Assembly (NCBI GenBank): GCA_038380435.1
Contig: JAWZYU010000027.1
Location: forward strand, 927,156-991,155
Direction: 5' to 3'
DNA from: Ryuthela nishihirai
Lineage: Eukaryota; Arthropoda; Arachnida; Araneae; Heptathelidae
Length of the DNA: 64,000 bases
The stretch's first letter is position 1. Every line of letters starts with the position of its first letter. Below the pieces are notes generated by a model. It did not search any database. It saw only the letters and a list, made by a program, of their open reading frames with translations, and was not told where the DNA came from. This document shows, one piece after another, positions 11,491 through 23,655 of the stretch. The position numbers were made by a program, and so were the translations under genes.

Positions 11491-11864
11491 GTAATTCAAA
11501 GAGCACTGCAAAATACACTGGTGGTCAAAATTAAAGCAAGAATCACAAAAACGTTCAGAACAAAAAAACTGTTCTGACAGTAATAAAAGAAAATAGAACT
11601 GCATAGTAACAGTACTGATATTGAACATCAACATGAAAATTCAGTGCAATGTGTTAAATATACAAACAGAGGTGGATCTAAAAGTAATAGGATCTGTAAG
11701 GCTAGATCATTTCAGAATACTGGAGGAAATAACGCATCTAGCTGGATGCTATTTGCGGAGCTGGATACTGGATTTATTATTTATCATGTTCAAAAAATTA
11801 TGGAGCTATCTGAGATAATTTGAAGCACTTGAATCTGAGAGAATTTTTAAGATATGAGTAAACA

Positions 11865-14495
11865 CCAAATTGTTTGATATTACTCTGATTAATGCTCATG
11901 CACCTATGGAAGAGATGAAGGATGAATTCTATGTTTTGCTTGAGCATACACTAGATAATACCCAAAGGAATGATATCATTATATTGCTAGGAGATTTCAG
12001 TGCAAAGATTGGAAGAGAAGACATTTTTAAAAACGCAATTGGCAATGAGAGCCTACATGAACATTCTAATGATAATGGGCTAAGGATTATAAATTTTGCT
12101 ATATTTAAAAACCTTGTTATCGGCAACACAACTTTCATGAGAAAGAATATTCATAGACATACTTGGACATGCAGAAATGGAGAAACACATAATCAAATCG
12201 ATCACGTTAATCAGCAAAAAGGTTCAGAAGTAGCATTCAAAACATCAGAAACAACAGAGTGGCAAAGTGCAGATGCGATCGTTATTTGGTAGGCTCCCAT
12301 CTTAATTATAAATTAAACAGCAAATATTTTGCAAATGTAATTCACAACTCTGATTTAATCTGGAAGAACTGCAGAATGAAGAGGACAGGAGATGTTTTGA
12401 AGATGAACTTGAGGAGCAACTTCAAAATCTGAGACTAAACAATAATGTGGAGAACCTTTGGATAGATATTCAGAACAGCATTAAAATGTCAGCAGAGAAA
12501 AACTATTTTATTCAAAAATGGCACAGAGAAGAATAAATGGTTAGTAACATATGCAACCAAGCTATAGAGCAAAAAAACAAAAACTAGCAAGAGAAAACTG
12601 GTTACACAAAACAACACAGATTTCTACCAGAGACATAAAAATATATGCAGAGAATCTACTAAAATCATCCAATAGGAAAAGAAAAATGCTTTAAATAATC
12701 AGGTTGAGGATATTCAGAGGTCCCATAGGCTGCAGATGACAAAGGAGTTCTACAGAGGAATTAAAAATAACAAAGTCAGGTATCACAACTAAGACTGCAA
12801 TAGTTAATGATATCAATGGTCAAATTATAGCAAATGAGGATGGGATGATTGGAAGATGGAGGAGACATTTTAATGAAGTGCTGAATGGTGAGACTCCTAG
12901 GGAAACATTTGAATGAATGAATATATTGAGCTGTGAACCAGTATTTGACAAACCCACACATTAGAAGACGTAATCAAAAGCATTTTTCAACTGAAGAATA
13001 ATAAAACTGACAGGATTGAAGCTGAGCTCCTAAAGAAAAGAGAACTACATGAGAAAATTCATAGACTTATTGAAATGATCTGGGAAATGGAAAGTATGCC
13101 AAAGATTGCCATGATACTCTAATCATACTTTATACAAGAAAGGAAACAAGAATGTGGCTACAGGAGTATTTCATTGTTGTATCAACTTGTTATAAGATTT
13201 TATGGAACATTATACTGAAAAAGAAGAATTCCATATGCAGAGAACATTAATGGAGAAAACCAAGCTGGTTTTAGAAAGGGTAGGTCAACTATTGGCCAAA
13301 TTTTCATCCTAGGTGAAATTTTGGAGAAACATTAGGAATTCCACAATGCTTTATCACAACTTTTTGTGGACTTTCAAAAGCTTACGATAACATTAATAGA
13401 ACAAGCTTCCTTAATGTATTAAAGGAATTTGGCATACCACAGATATTAATAAATATGACTAATATGTGCATTAATGAAAGTAGAGGTATTTTGTTGGCCA
13501 ATGGATTGAAATCGAAACCCTTTGAAATTACTATGGGATTAAGACAGAGAGATGCTTTATCACCTGTTCTTTTTAATTTGATTTTAGAGAAAATTTTGAG
13601 TGACAATGGAAGGAGAATTCAGAGATTGGATTAAAATTCTTGGTTATGCAGATGACCTGGTGATTTTGGGACCGAATGATGATGATATCAAAGACAATAT
13701 CAGAAAGTTAAATATCTCAGCAAACAAAATGGGACTAAAAATCAAGCGAAAATCCGAATACCTTAAAATGACAAGGAAAGATCATAAGTACAACCCAGCT
13801 ACTTTTCAGGTGGATAACCTCTCTTTTAATCAAGTTATACATTTCAAGTACCTTGGAATCCAGATCACTGATAAAAATCTTATACAAGATGAAATTCTTG
13901 CTAAAATAAAAGCAGAAAAATCAAACTTTTCATGTACTCTAACCTCTACTATCTTCAAAAATATTATCACATAGAACAAAAGAAAATATATATAAGACAC
14001 TCTTATGCCCAGCTGTTATATACGGCTCTGAAACCTGGAGTGTTACAAGAGCTGAAGAAGGTAAATTACAGTGAAAATAAGGTCCTAAGGAAAATATATA
14101 TGGGCAATCTTTGACAATTCTAGTGAAATGTGGCAAAGACAACATAACCTAGAATTGTAGAAAAATATGGCACTCCTACTATAACCCTTTAAGTATCACA
14201 CTGGCTCAAAATGGCCAATATTTTAAATGGACTCATCCAATCAATGCTATTCCTTCCTCTTCACTACCTACTACCTGCAGTTTGGGCCAGTATGGTAGAG
14301 AAAGGGAAAACCAGTAAGATTAATGGATGGATGAAGACAGAGGACCAAAGAAAAGGTATATCTCCCTTCTGAGTGGAAAAAGACCAAAAGGGTGGCCCCA
14401 TTTTAGATGGAGAGACTGCATACAAAGGGACTTGGATGAACTAAGATCTCAAACTGGGAGGAGAAAGCTGTGGAGAGACCAAAATTAAATCAGTA
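11865..14495 (+). pseudogene. Decayed RTE-like LINE (second family)
   Basis: The plus strand carries ordered but heavily broken LINE coding sequence. An endonuclease piece at 11870-12292 has INAHAP, LLGDFSAKIG and a HTWTCRNGETHNQIDHV motif. RT pieces follow: QAGFRKG-like sequence near 13262, a VDFQKAYDNI-like string near 13372, and LGYADDLVILG at 13637-13669 (YADD catalytic box). C-terminal LINE pieces (YGSETW-like near 14020) run to about 14490. Stops and frameshifts are frequent. It is clearly more diverged than the LINE family at 39-47 kb and belongs to a different subfamily. Confidence 0.75.
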
Positions 14496-14786
14496 CTTAT
14501 TTAATGTATGGGAATGAATGTGTTTTTAATATGGATGCGAGGAATTCTTAATAGTTAAATAGGCTAAATCTAGGAAAATTGTCTGATTCTGCTATACAGG
14601 TTCACATGAGAACTAACTTTCAAAAATCTAGTAAACATTAATTTGCCAATTCATGTTTTCCTAATTAACTTTAAAAATGTGACTTTTGGGCCCATGAAGA
14701 AATTTGTGCCAATCCAAGCTGATGATGATATGCCCCTGCTCCCCTTCCATAAACAGGGCACAAAAAGCATGAGTGTGAACAGTGCT

Positions 14787-15150
14787 GGGTTGGATTGTTT
14801 TTACCTCTGAGTAGCACTCTTTTGCATACAATAAGCTAAATGGCCATATCACAAGGATCCCGAGGGCCCAGAGAAGGTTGGGGGATGGAACTCACTGAAC
14901 AGCTATTAGGAGACAGATGGTAGCCTCCAGTTAAGGCTATTCAGCACATTCTTTAATGTGTACAGGGTATGGCTCTCCTGAACATGGGGACACAGCTTAA
15001 TGTCCCATCTAATTGGTGTCCCCCTGCTGACCGAGGACAGTCGGGAGTTTTGCAAAGATAAATTTCAATGTTGGCCCAGCTGGGACTTGGAACCTTGGAA
15101 CTGCAGATTATGAGCCTGGCTTATTACTGACTGCACCACCCTCTCCCCAA
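14787..15150 (-). repeat. S1 SINE, near full length
   Basis: Begins gttggattgtttttacctct and keeps all S1 blocks through tttgcaaagataaattTcaatg to the tRNA-like end ggaactgcagattatgagcc. Minus-strand sense, moderately diverged. Confidence 0.75.
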
Positions 15151-15640
15151 TGAGTAGTGGAAACAGGGCATAGCAAAAAGAGTAAGTTGGTGGGTGGGGA
15201 GAAAATTTTTGACAACGGAGAAAATAAGTACTTGTTCACATGTTTAATTATATCTATATTAGAACAGCATAAATTATTAATGTAATAATAAAATAATAAT
15301 TAATTTATATCAGGTTTAATAGTTTGATATAAATTTTATTATTATTATTATTACATACAGATATCCTTTGATGTATGAAGGTTCAATTTAAGAATTTTTG
15401 ATAATAGAACATGACTACTGGTCATAACATGACTGCCATGGTTGATAACAGGCTTGGTCTCAAACAGTTTGTAATCTGTTCCAACCAAGATTTCGCCACT
15501 TGTCTGGAGCTCGATGGAGAAACACGGCCAGAAGTTCAGGTATGGAACCGGCAGTGGAGAGTTGAACAGGGGCATGCAGCCCCTTTTCAACTTGTTCAAC
15601 GAGCCACGGTGAAAGTGGCTTGACTGTCAAATGGATAATG
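15151..15640. other. AT-rich DNA with a (TTA)n tract
   Basis: Contains a ttattattattattattac microsatellite near 15338-15355 that can pair with gtaataataaaataataatt near 15280. No gene recognised. Confidence 0.35.
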
Positions 15641-15740
15641 CTGTCTTAGACTGATATTGATGTTTACTAAGTAGCCTCGGACATTCAAACTGAAAGGACA
15701 AATGGCAGTTGAGCAATTTATGTAAAGCATTTCCCACTAT

Positions 15741-16617
15741 TAAAATTTTTGTCATCTGTCATTGAATAATAAAATTAGTAAGTTTTTCCTTAAAACTATT
15801 TGCATATTAAAAGTTTTTAGGAATGAACTCAGAAGCTTTTTGGAGCAAGGACAGCACTCCATCTTCAATGAAGTGACACTATGCAGTGATATTAGGGCTG
15901 TTAAGAACTTCTTTCCATGTTGTGAAGGGTGATTCCAGTATTTTGATTGCAGGTGGGGCAGGTGAGGTCATTATTTCAATAGCCTCGTGGATGATGGTTC
16001 CATAGTAAGTGGATGCATGTTCTAGCAGTGTGGCATGCTCCCAGTCTATGATAGCAGTGTGCTGTATTGCCAGCTCGGCAGCAGCAGTCATTAGCTTGTT
16101 TTGTCTGACATCTGTCTGATGCTCTGTGAACCTCTCGAGAGAATGTATGGTTTATCTGATACAGTAAACAACTAATTACCTGGCAAATGGAGGCTGAATT
16201 TGTCTCTTTCCTTTTAAGATTTTTATTTTCAGATTTTGGAGCTGGACTGAAAACAATCTTGATTTTCTGGGCTCCAGGGAATTTATGGAGTGATTCACAC
16301 AGGATAGGAACATAGGATATAGATACAGCAAAGGTTGTCAGCTTTTTGAGTCAGTGACTGGGAGGAGAGCCAAAGCTCTTCTGTTGTTGTTTCTAGACTT
16401 ATTAATTAGCTTTTCTACTGTTGTTGGGTGGAAGCCATGGAATGCAGCAATGAATCGACTGTTTTTGAACTTATTATTTTAAGCAAATGCTTGTGATGAT
16501 ATGGTGAAGGCCCTATTGATAAGAGAATGAAAGGCTGCAATTTTGTATGCCCATGTGGTGCACAAGTTGGTGTACATAGTCAGGTTTTCAGTATATTGAC
16601 ATCTGCGCAAGATCTTT
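15741..16617 (-). pseudogene. Penelope-like element remnant (RT end plus GIY-YIG)
   Basis: On the minus strand, reading from 16617 leftwards, one frame gives YTENLTMYTNL and then KIAAFHSLINRAFTIS, resembling the reverse-transcriptase C-terminus of Penelope-like elements. After a stop it continues with NNKFKNSRFIAAFHGFHPTT. Further on, TIHSLERFTEHQTDVRQNKL and the DWEHATLLEHASTYYGTIIH/EAIEIM block match the GIY-YIG endonuclease domain of these elements: the LERFTEH helix and the conserved glutamate of EAIEI. Stops and frameshifts show it is inactive and 5'-truncated. The same 3' part recurs at 55634-55905. Assignment is by family motif recognition. Confidence 0.65.
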
Positions 16618-16619
16618 TT

Positions 16620-18900
16620 AGCCCTTTGCCCTCAAGAGGTGACCCTCAGTCACCACTTGGTTTGATGCAGCAGCTCGAATGGTGACTGAGAGGTGACAAT
16701 AACTGTTTTATAAACAGATATCTTTCCTCTTCATAAACAGGTATCTTTCCTCTTTACATTAGAGATGTGTAAATTTATTGTCCATGTGCACTTCATAGTA
16801 CAACATTGTGCTTAATTAAAATTATTATTTTAAACTTAGTCTGTTTTTAGTGGTTATAAAAATGGAGCCAAATGATGAAATTAGTAGCAGTGAAGATGAG
16901 TTTGATTTTATGTTGTTTATGTATGATTTATTTTTACGTTAGTTGTAAAAAATTTCATCAACTTTATAGCAAAAAAACTTCCAAGTTGCTACTTCTCTAT
17001 AGTGAAAAAACCTGTGCTAAAAGGTTAATTGTGCATTTCCCACTGTCTGAAATAGTCCTAATTAGTAATTCCAGTAATTTTGAAGTGTACTGTAGGGACA
17101 ACTGCTCAAAGCAAAAAGATAAAGATAACTCATTGGTCTTAATACAAAGAATCTGGGCTGGTGAGGTGGGGAAACCCACTGTGCCTGATAATGGAGAGGA
17201 CCCAGCATCTTCACCACCGAATCCCAGGTGGAATCGTACACCTGGGACCCGTAGTCCAGTTTCGACTAGACTATTGTTCAGTAGAGGTGGAGAAAAGAAC
17301 ATCAGTCCACTCTTGACGAGAGGGAGGAGAGCACTTTGACAATGATCAATGCCCTTGTGAACTTGAAGTGAAGACACACATGGGGTAAAAAGGTCAATTT
17401 CCAGTTGAAGATGAAACCGAGAAACTTTGTCTCCACCATAATTGGAATGGTGGTCTCTGCCACAACTTGAACCCTTGAGTTGAAGCTTGAGGTCCAGATG
17501 AAGATTACTTACTTGGACAAAAGTGCCCTCAAGCAGGCTTCTGTGGGGAGTACTGAAACCTAATCCCAAACCAAAATATTATTTAGTGCAGTTTACAGTT
17601 ATTGTTCAATGACCCTCATGTTGGATAATGAGCTGAGAAGAAATATTGTATCAGTCATACCAGTCTTATTACTCTTCTATAATTTAGCAACAAGAAAATC
17701 TCCTTATAGCAATATAATATCACAATTACAATCACCACACCAGCAGGGAATAAATATTTTTCCACTTAATTCTTAAAGAAAAGGATCCACAAGTTTCTAG
17801 CTGAAGAGATTGAAAGTGGCTCTGTTGAAGGTCAGTCAAACGAAAGAGGAGTAGAATTGCATTCTGCATTTAGCCTGCCGAAGGCTACTTGGAATCTGTA
17901 TATATGTAACCAACATTGAAAGCAGTGAGAATCTTGAATGAAGCTGCTTGGAAATGATGCATAGTTAACTCTGAAGCAAAAGTTTATGATCCCAAAAGCA
18001 TTGTCTCAGATTGGTATGATGCCCTTGGCATTCCAACAAACCCAATGATAATACATAAGGGGAGAAGGGGGTGGGGAGGGGTACAAAGAGAGTTGAAGAA
18101 AGGGTTTGGTGAGAAAAGATGTTTAGAAAAGGAAGGATGAGGATCAAACCCGATATTCCGACTTGCTGTTGCATTTCTTCCCACTACGATTCTACATCTC
18201 ACCTCAAATGACCCAAACCAATTCACAAATCAAACACGAGCAATTTGCACTCAAGGCTGCTGAGCTTTCTTAGCAAAATCATTACATCATTTAAAAATAA
18301 GAGAACCAGTGAACACTGAAAAAGAACTACGGTGAAGACCCCTGGACAACTGTCATTGTTAATGAATACTGCCTGCCATAAAACTATTTATAGTCCCTTC
18401 AAATGTTTAAATGATCACAGTGAATGACAATACACCTGGGTTTTTCACCCTATTGTAATTGTTGTGGTTTTCCTTCTGCGTGAATGCCACCCAAGCCCTT
18501 TCTCATTGACACAATAATATGACAATCACATCTGCCTCTCCCTGAATGCTAATTAAGAGATAGGTGGCTTGAACAGTTATTTGCAGTGGGATTCTTTGGG
18601 AACGACTTACCTATGTTTATGGAAAGCAGTGAAATGGGGTATAGAGGTAAAAGCTTGTGGATTGATTGCAGTCTATCACAGCAGCAAAACTGAACAACAA
18701 AAACACCATTTGTATTAATAATATCAGTTTATGCTTATTATTATGTATCGGTTTTTATAAATTTAGTTTATGTTTGTAATTAAGCGAAATTAATAAATAA
18801 ACAATTCTTGTAAGGCTCCCTTTCAATATGGCCCTTACCTGGTCTAATTTTAACTTTGGTTATGGGTAAGCATGACCTTTCAAATTTAATAAAATCAAAT
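16620..18900. other. Unclassified, possible piggyBac-like relic at left end
   Basis: Starts with ccctttgccctcaagagg, resembling a piggyBac-type end, followed by an internal inverted repeat (gaggtgaccctcagtcacca against tggtgactgagaggtgac). At 16862 a short frame reads MEPNDEISSSEDEFDFM, like the acidic start of piggyBac transposases, but it stops after 26 codons and I see no DDD catalytic core. A 155-codon frame at 16872-17339 has no recognisable domain. The rest to 18.9 kb is featureless apart from low-complexity stretches. Confidence 0.3.
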
Positions 18901-19054
18901 GAAGTTAAATATATTGTATATGAGAAAATGACTCAGCTTGAGCAACACAAATATATTCTGCTGCCCTAGTAATGAAGAAAGTCATATTCAATACAATAGC
19001 ACACATAAAATTGGAAAAACAAAACATATAAAGAAATAAAAAATAAAATAAATA

Positions 19055-19205
19055 CCCCCTCAAGCAGCTGCTTGTCACAGAGGTCTGAGAGGATGGCAGG
19101 ACCTCAGCAGAAAAACGACACATACATTCGTGCCTTACCCGGGGCTCAAACCCAGGTCCCTTAGATCAGTAGCCAAGAATGCTAACCACTCGGCCACAGA
19201 CGGCC
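19055..19205 (-). repeat. S2 SINE
   Basis: Tail taccccctcaagcagctgct on the left and tRNA-like head on the right. The reverse complement of the head reads gtggccgagtggttagc (A box), with a degenerate B-box in ctgggtttgagccc. The Ser/Leu-like ggccgagtgg signature suggests its tRNA origin. Confidence 0.8.
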
Positions 19206-19502
19206 AAAAAATTATCACTGATGTAGTGGGAATCAAATCTACAGTTCTCTAGATACATGCTAGAGCACTCTACCATTATGAAAAGAAATAATCAGAAACT
19301 CAGAAATAAAATATGTACAGACAGGTACTGTGACGCATAATTCTTGCTAACCTGTCACAATAGTTCACTGATAAAAAAATGCAAATTTATGTAAAAAAAA
19401 AAATCTTTGTACATAAAAATTTACATTAAGTGACAACTCATGTATATAAAATTAATGAGTTTAGTGTTTTTATATTTTAGATAACAAAAAAAAAATAAAA
19501 AT

Positions 19503-19632
19503 AAATACCCCCTCAAGCAGTTGCTTGCCACAGAGGTCTGACAGGAGCCTGTCAGTTTATATGCTACAGTAGAAGATCTGAGAGGATGGCAGGACCTCAG
19601 CAGAAAAACGACACATACATCCATGCCTTACA
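19503..19632 (-). repeat. S2 SINE, head truncated
   Basis: Second S2 copy 450 bp from the previous one, same orientation, beginning taccccctcaagcagttgct and ending at catgccttac before the tRNA-like head. Confidence 0.8.
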
Positions 19633-20084
19633 ACTCCGTATAAATATTCAACTTTCTGCAAATCCATCAAGAATGATCTTAACAGCTTCTTAAAAATTTT
19701 TATAGGTTTCTTTTCTAATGCTGATTGGTAGTAAGTTAAATATTCTTGGGCCATAAAACATAAACTGTTGATGAGATATTTCCTTCTTAGTTAAGGATTT
19801 GTATCAACAAATTTGCAATCCATATCACCCAGAACTGCCAAGGGGGATACTAGTAACACTTGCTTTGGGAATACTAGTAAGGATAATACATGCAAAAATT
19901 GTTAAATGTATGTATATTTGATGCATTTTTCAAGAAAAATTTAAAGACCCCTAAAACAAAGGGGGAAATATACTGAAGTTGAAATCTGGTCTTCCCCCCA
20001 TTTCCTGGCCTGTTGAATTTCTTCCCCCTTATTTTTTTTCTAGATTTGGGCTTGGTTATGGTAGCGAAATTAGGCCCCTATATA

Positions 20085-20465
20085 TAAAACAGGAAGCTTG
20101 ATACCTTTGAACCTAGATGTTTATGCAGTACTTTGTGCATTAGATGGTTTGACTTTGTAACTAATGATGACGTTAGGAGAAGGCATTGACCTCTGAGTAG
20201 CATATTGTGCAGAGAGAGAGATTGCTTTGGTTTGTCAATGCTGCCTGTATGCATAACTACAGATTAATAAGGTTATGAACAGTGTGCTTAAAGGCTGCAG
20301 AAAAATTGGGAGACATAGGATGTATTGGGCTGACAATGTGAAACAGGATATTTTTAGAATTGGCTTACAGAGGCCAAATGCAGCAGCTGTAGCTCAAGAC
20401 AGAAGTATTTGGTGGACTAAATTATACAGTCTGGATGGACCTTCAAGTCCATGGTTATTCAAGGA
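20085..20465 (+). pseudogene. LINE 3' fragment (same family as 39-47 kb)
   Basis: Matches the C-terminal coding end of the main LINE family: ggtttgactttgtaactaatgatg, then a frame reading MNSVLKGCRKIGRHRMYWAD and VKQDIFRIG, corresponding to MNSVPKGFRKKGRPRMRWAD and VKQDLVRIG in the best copy. It ends at the family 3' terminus (ccttcaagtccatggttattc, degraded). Confidence 0.8.
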
Positions 20466-20494
20466 TTCTATGTGTGCACGCTTGGCTTTGATTT

Positions 20495-20632
20495 AGGGAC
20501 TGGGTTCGAGCCCCGCATAAGGCATGGATTCATGTGTCGTTTTTCTGCTGAGGTTCTGCCATCCTCACAGACCTTCTACTATGCATATAAACTGACAAGC
20601 ATAGCAAACAGCTGTTGAGGGGGGTATTATTT
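20495..20632 (+). repeat. S2 SINE, opposite orientation
   Basis: Plus-strand sense: ggttcgagccccgcataagg (B-box), cgtttttctgctgaggttctg, then the tail agctgttgaggggggtatta. It sits just after the LINE 3' fragment. Confidence 0.75.
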
Positions 20633-20869
20633 TTTGTGTGAATGTATGTAGTTATTTTATAATACGAGAATCATTTTAGTTTATAATCAACAATGAAAAA
20701 TTTCTCCAATAACACTGATATAAGGTTAGAGTTATGCAAAAGATGATAAAAATGATTTTAATACAATATGAAATGATATGATAGTTCACCTATTTAGTTT
20801 TAACTAGTTTTACTTTATTTACGCTATAATTATCATTTTGGGGCTTTTTATTTAAGTTGATCCATCACT

Positions 20870-21300
20870 CTTCCAGCCTGTACCATTAGAAGAGTTGTGC
20901 TTGGGCAAATCTGTGCTTTGATTGATAGCCGCTCAATGTGTGTATGGAAGGACATGCCTTCTTGCATCATAGCCAGCACAAATGCACAATCATCATTTAT
21001 GCAAATACGACTTCACTAGCATGATGTGCACGTCACAGTTTTGCATACCAGATAAGTATAGCAATGTTAGGTCATAGAGTCTGAGAGTTGAAGCAGTCAG
21101 AGTCAGTTAACAGTCAGTATGAAGAAGGAGTTGAATTGGAGATGTGAGTTGTTGGGTTGCTATTGAGCAGCAGTTTAATTTTTGTGAAGAATTGCTTTTT
21201 GGTGTAACATATTTTTGTTAAGTCCAGATTTTGAAATAAACATTATTTTATGAAACCGATTTGATTTTCTTATTTTTTCTCCACAGCAGTGTTTTGGCTT
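20870..21300 (+). other. Possible solo LTR-like sequence
   Basis: A less AT-rich block with promoter-like and poly(A)-like order: gcataccagataagtatagc near 21046, then gaaataaacattattttatg near 21231. No paired copy, primer-binding site or coding sequence is seen, so this is only a suggestion. A low-copy unrelated sequence is equally possible. Confidence 0.2.
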
Positions 21301-21517
21301 AGAAGCATTAATATCATATAACTAATTGCATAATGACAATCATTAATTTTAGTCCTTTTTTCATTTAACTCATTTAAAAAAGAACCCTTATTGAATTTAT
21401 TGACAAATTTAATTGCCTGGTGGCCAAAAATATCTGCTATCCAGCAGATTTTCTAGATTTTGACCCCTGTTTATGGAAAGCAATGTTTATGAAAAGTAAA
21501 ATATTTATTGATAATGC

Positions 21518-21800
21518 AGGCACACCAATTCACATGTAGAAATAAAAGTAAATGTACTTTGATTATAGCATCACAATGTATGGAACTTATGCATAAAAAA
21601 TCATAATCATCAATAACACACAAAAAAAAGTAGTTATTTTTTCCGAATTAATTTATATCCAAAATCTAGATTCTACATTTTTTATGTGTAAGTGTTATTG
21701 ATGTTGCCATCATTATGATTTTTGTGCACAAGTCCCATACATTGTGATGCTATAATCAAAACACATTTACTTTTACTTCCACATGTGAATTTGTGTGCCT
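21518..21800. mobile_element. Palindromic MITE, about 283 bp
   Basis: The left arm (aggcacaccaattcacatgt ... agcatcacaatgtatgg ... aataacacac) and right arm (gtgttattgatg ... ccatacattgtgatgct ... acatgtgaatttgtgtgcct) are inverted copies about 105 bp long around an AT-rich centre. There is no coding frame, and no certain target duplication was identified. Confidence 0.8.
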
Positions 21801-22039
21801 CTTCTATAAAGAAAGTGGTTAAAAATGGAACTTTTCTTAAATTCGATCTTTGTCATTGACTTTGCAATCATTCCATTATTGAATACTTATTTTAGGTGAA
21901 TAATTCAATTAAAAAGAATACTATTCTTATTGAGAATATTAAAATGTTGAATAATTTTAATAATGTTCCTGAAAAGATATTGAGAATTTATCAAAATTAT
22001 TTTGCCATCAAATATACACATTCCTATCAAAATATTAGT

Positions 22040-22205
22040 GTTGGGTAGGGTTGTTTTACCTCTGAGCTGCCCTTTTTTTTTGCACACAATGGGTTAACTG
22101 GCAGTCACAAGGAACAAAAGGAATCAGAGAAGGGTAGGGGAAGGGGATCCATGGACAGCCCTTAGGGGACAGATGAAAACTACCTTTTAAGACCATTCTA
22201 TATGT
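22040..22205 (-). repeat. S1 SINE fragment (tail half)
   Basis: Begins gttgggtagggttgttttac and runs to gaccattctatatgttcttt, the S1 tail and body. The tRNA-like part is missing. Confidence 0.7.
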
Positions 22206-23265
22206 TCTTTAAATGCAGTCACCTTAGGTCATACCAAACCAAATAAGTTAAGAGAAATATAAGCTTAAGCTAGGTTACTTTTAACTGAAATTGAGAAAAA
22301 TAATATTTGTAGGTAACAAAAATTAATATTAAGAAACATCCAAATACTGGGGAATAAGTTACTATCTTTTTTTATAATGCTAAAATATATTGCATACAAT
22401 TTACTTGGGTGTCCCTAGTAGCTCCATATGAGCTGTAATGAATTCATTGGATGTAAGAGAAATATTTTGGCATGAATTGATTTAGTTTCATATTCAGTGT
22501 TGAAGTTTACAAGTCTTGTGATTACTAATATCACCAAGAACTTTTATAGTTCCTGAAATAAAATTATATATACAAAGCAAAGATTATTTAATAGTTTAAA
22601 AACATGTTTTTATTAATATTTATATTTAGAGAGAAGACTGGATCCTATCTTTCACATATTGACTACTCAGAGAAAGTAGTGATTAGGCTTTCAGACAATG
22701 AATGAGGACTTGTTTCTTTAGATGGAATTAAGTACAGTTCATTGATTGATAAGAACAGGGCAGCTGCAGATATGGCCCAAATCATTGCCCCAACCAGCAA
22801 ACTGTAACAATAAAAGAAAATGTGCCAATAGGAAAATAACCTCGATTCTACTTCAGCACGGAGAATGATAGAGGGTTCTGGACACATTTTTGGTCATCCC
22901 TTTGAGATCCATGAAGGCAGAATATCTGCAGTTTTGAATGTAATGCTTTACTACATATGTACTGAATGTACATGTTACTAAATATGTACTGGCAAAATAC
23001 TTTTAAAAAGAAAGATAATGATGTTCATACTCAGATTGTTTCTGTTGTTCTGGGCTGCAATTCTGCATATAAACAACTGATATATATCTACTTCTTACAG
23101 CATTCATAGGCTGTCATGATGGCTACTTATATAATGTCCTTAGATGTACCTCAATATATAATGTATTGAGTTGTTGAATGGAACAGTAATTTAACAACAT
23201 TTACAAACAATTCGAAAGTATAAGGCTTGTAGCTTTAAACTCTAATATTAGCTACAGCAGTTGTT
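22206..23265. other. AT-rich intron DNA, nothing recognised
   Basis: No domain-bearing frame or repeat structure was found. A 74-codon minus-strand frame at 22663-22887 has hydrophobic stretches but no recognisable family. Confidence 0.3.
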
Positions 23266-23655
23266 TGGGTTGGGTTGTTTTACCTCTGAGCGGCACTTTT
23301 TGCACACCATGGGCTAAATGGCCAGGTCACATGGACCCCGAAGGCTCAGAGAAGGTTGGGGGAGGGGACCCACTGGAACAGCTGTTGGGAGACAGATGGT
23401 AGCCTCCTGTCAAGGCCATCCAGCGTGTTCTTTAACGTGCACAGGGTATGGCTCTCCCACACACGGGGCCACGGCTTAACGTCCCATCCGACAGACGATG
23501 GCCTTTCCAAGCCCATCGGTGTCCCCTACTGACCGTGGGCAGGGGGGGGGGGAATTTTGCGGAGATAAATCTCAATGCTGACCCAGCTGGGACTCGAACC
23601 TGGGAACTACAGATTACGAGCCTGGTGCGCTACCGCTGAGCCACCCCCGCCCCCA
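23266..23655 (-). repeat. S1 SINE, best full-length copy
   Basis: The 390-bp type copy of S1. The plus strand starts gttgggttgttttacctctg and ends at the tRNA-like head. The reverse complement of the head reads ggtggctcagcggtagcgca, caggctcgtaatctg and ggttcgagtccc: D-arm, anticodon arm and T-arm in order. Other copies have caggttcataatctg, giving a CAT anticodon, so tRNA-Met is the likely source. The body holds long conserved blocks (gtgttctttaacgtgcacag, cggtgtcccctactgacc) seen in all copies. Confidence 0.85.

Noticed and set aside
16872..17339. 155-codon plus-strand open frame
   Set aside because: Hydrophobic start then proline/arginine-rich sequence with no domain. It overlaps an equally long frame on the other strand and lies in transposon-like DNA.
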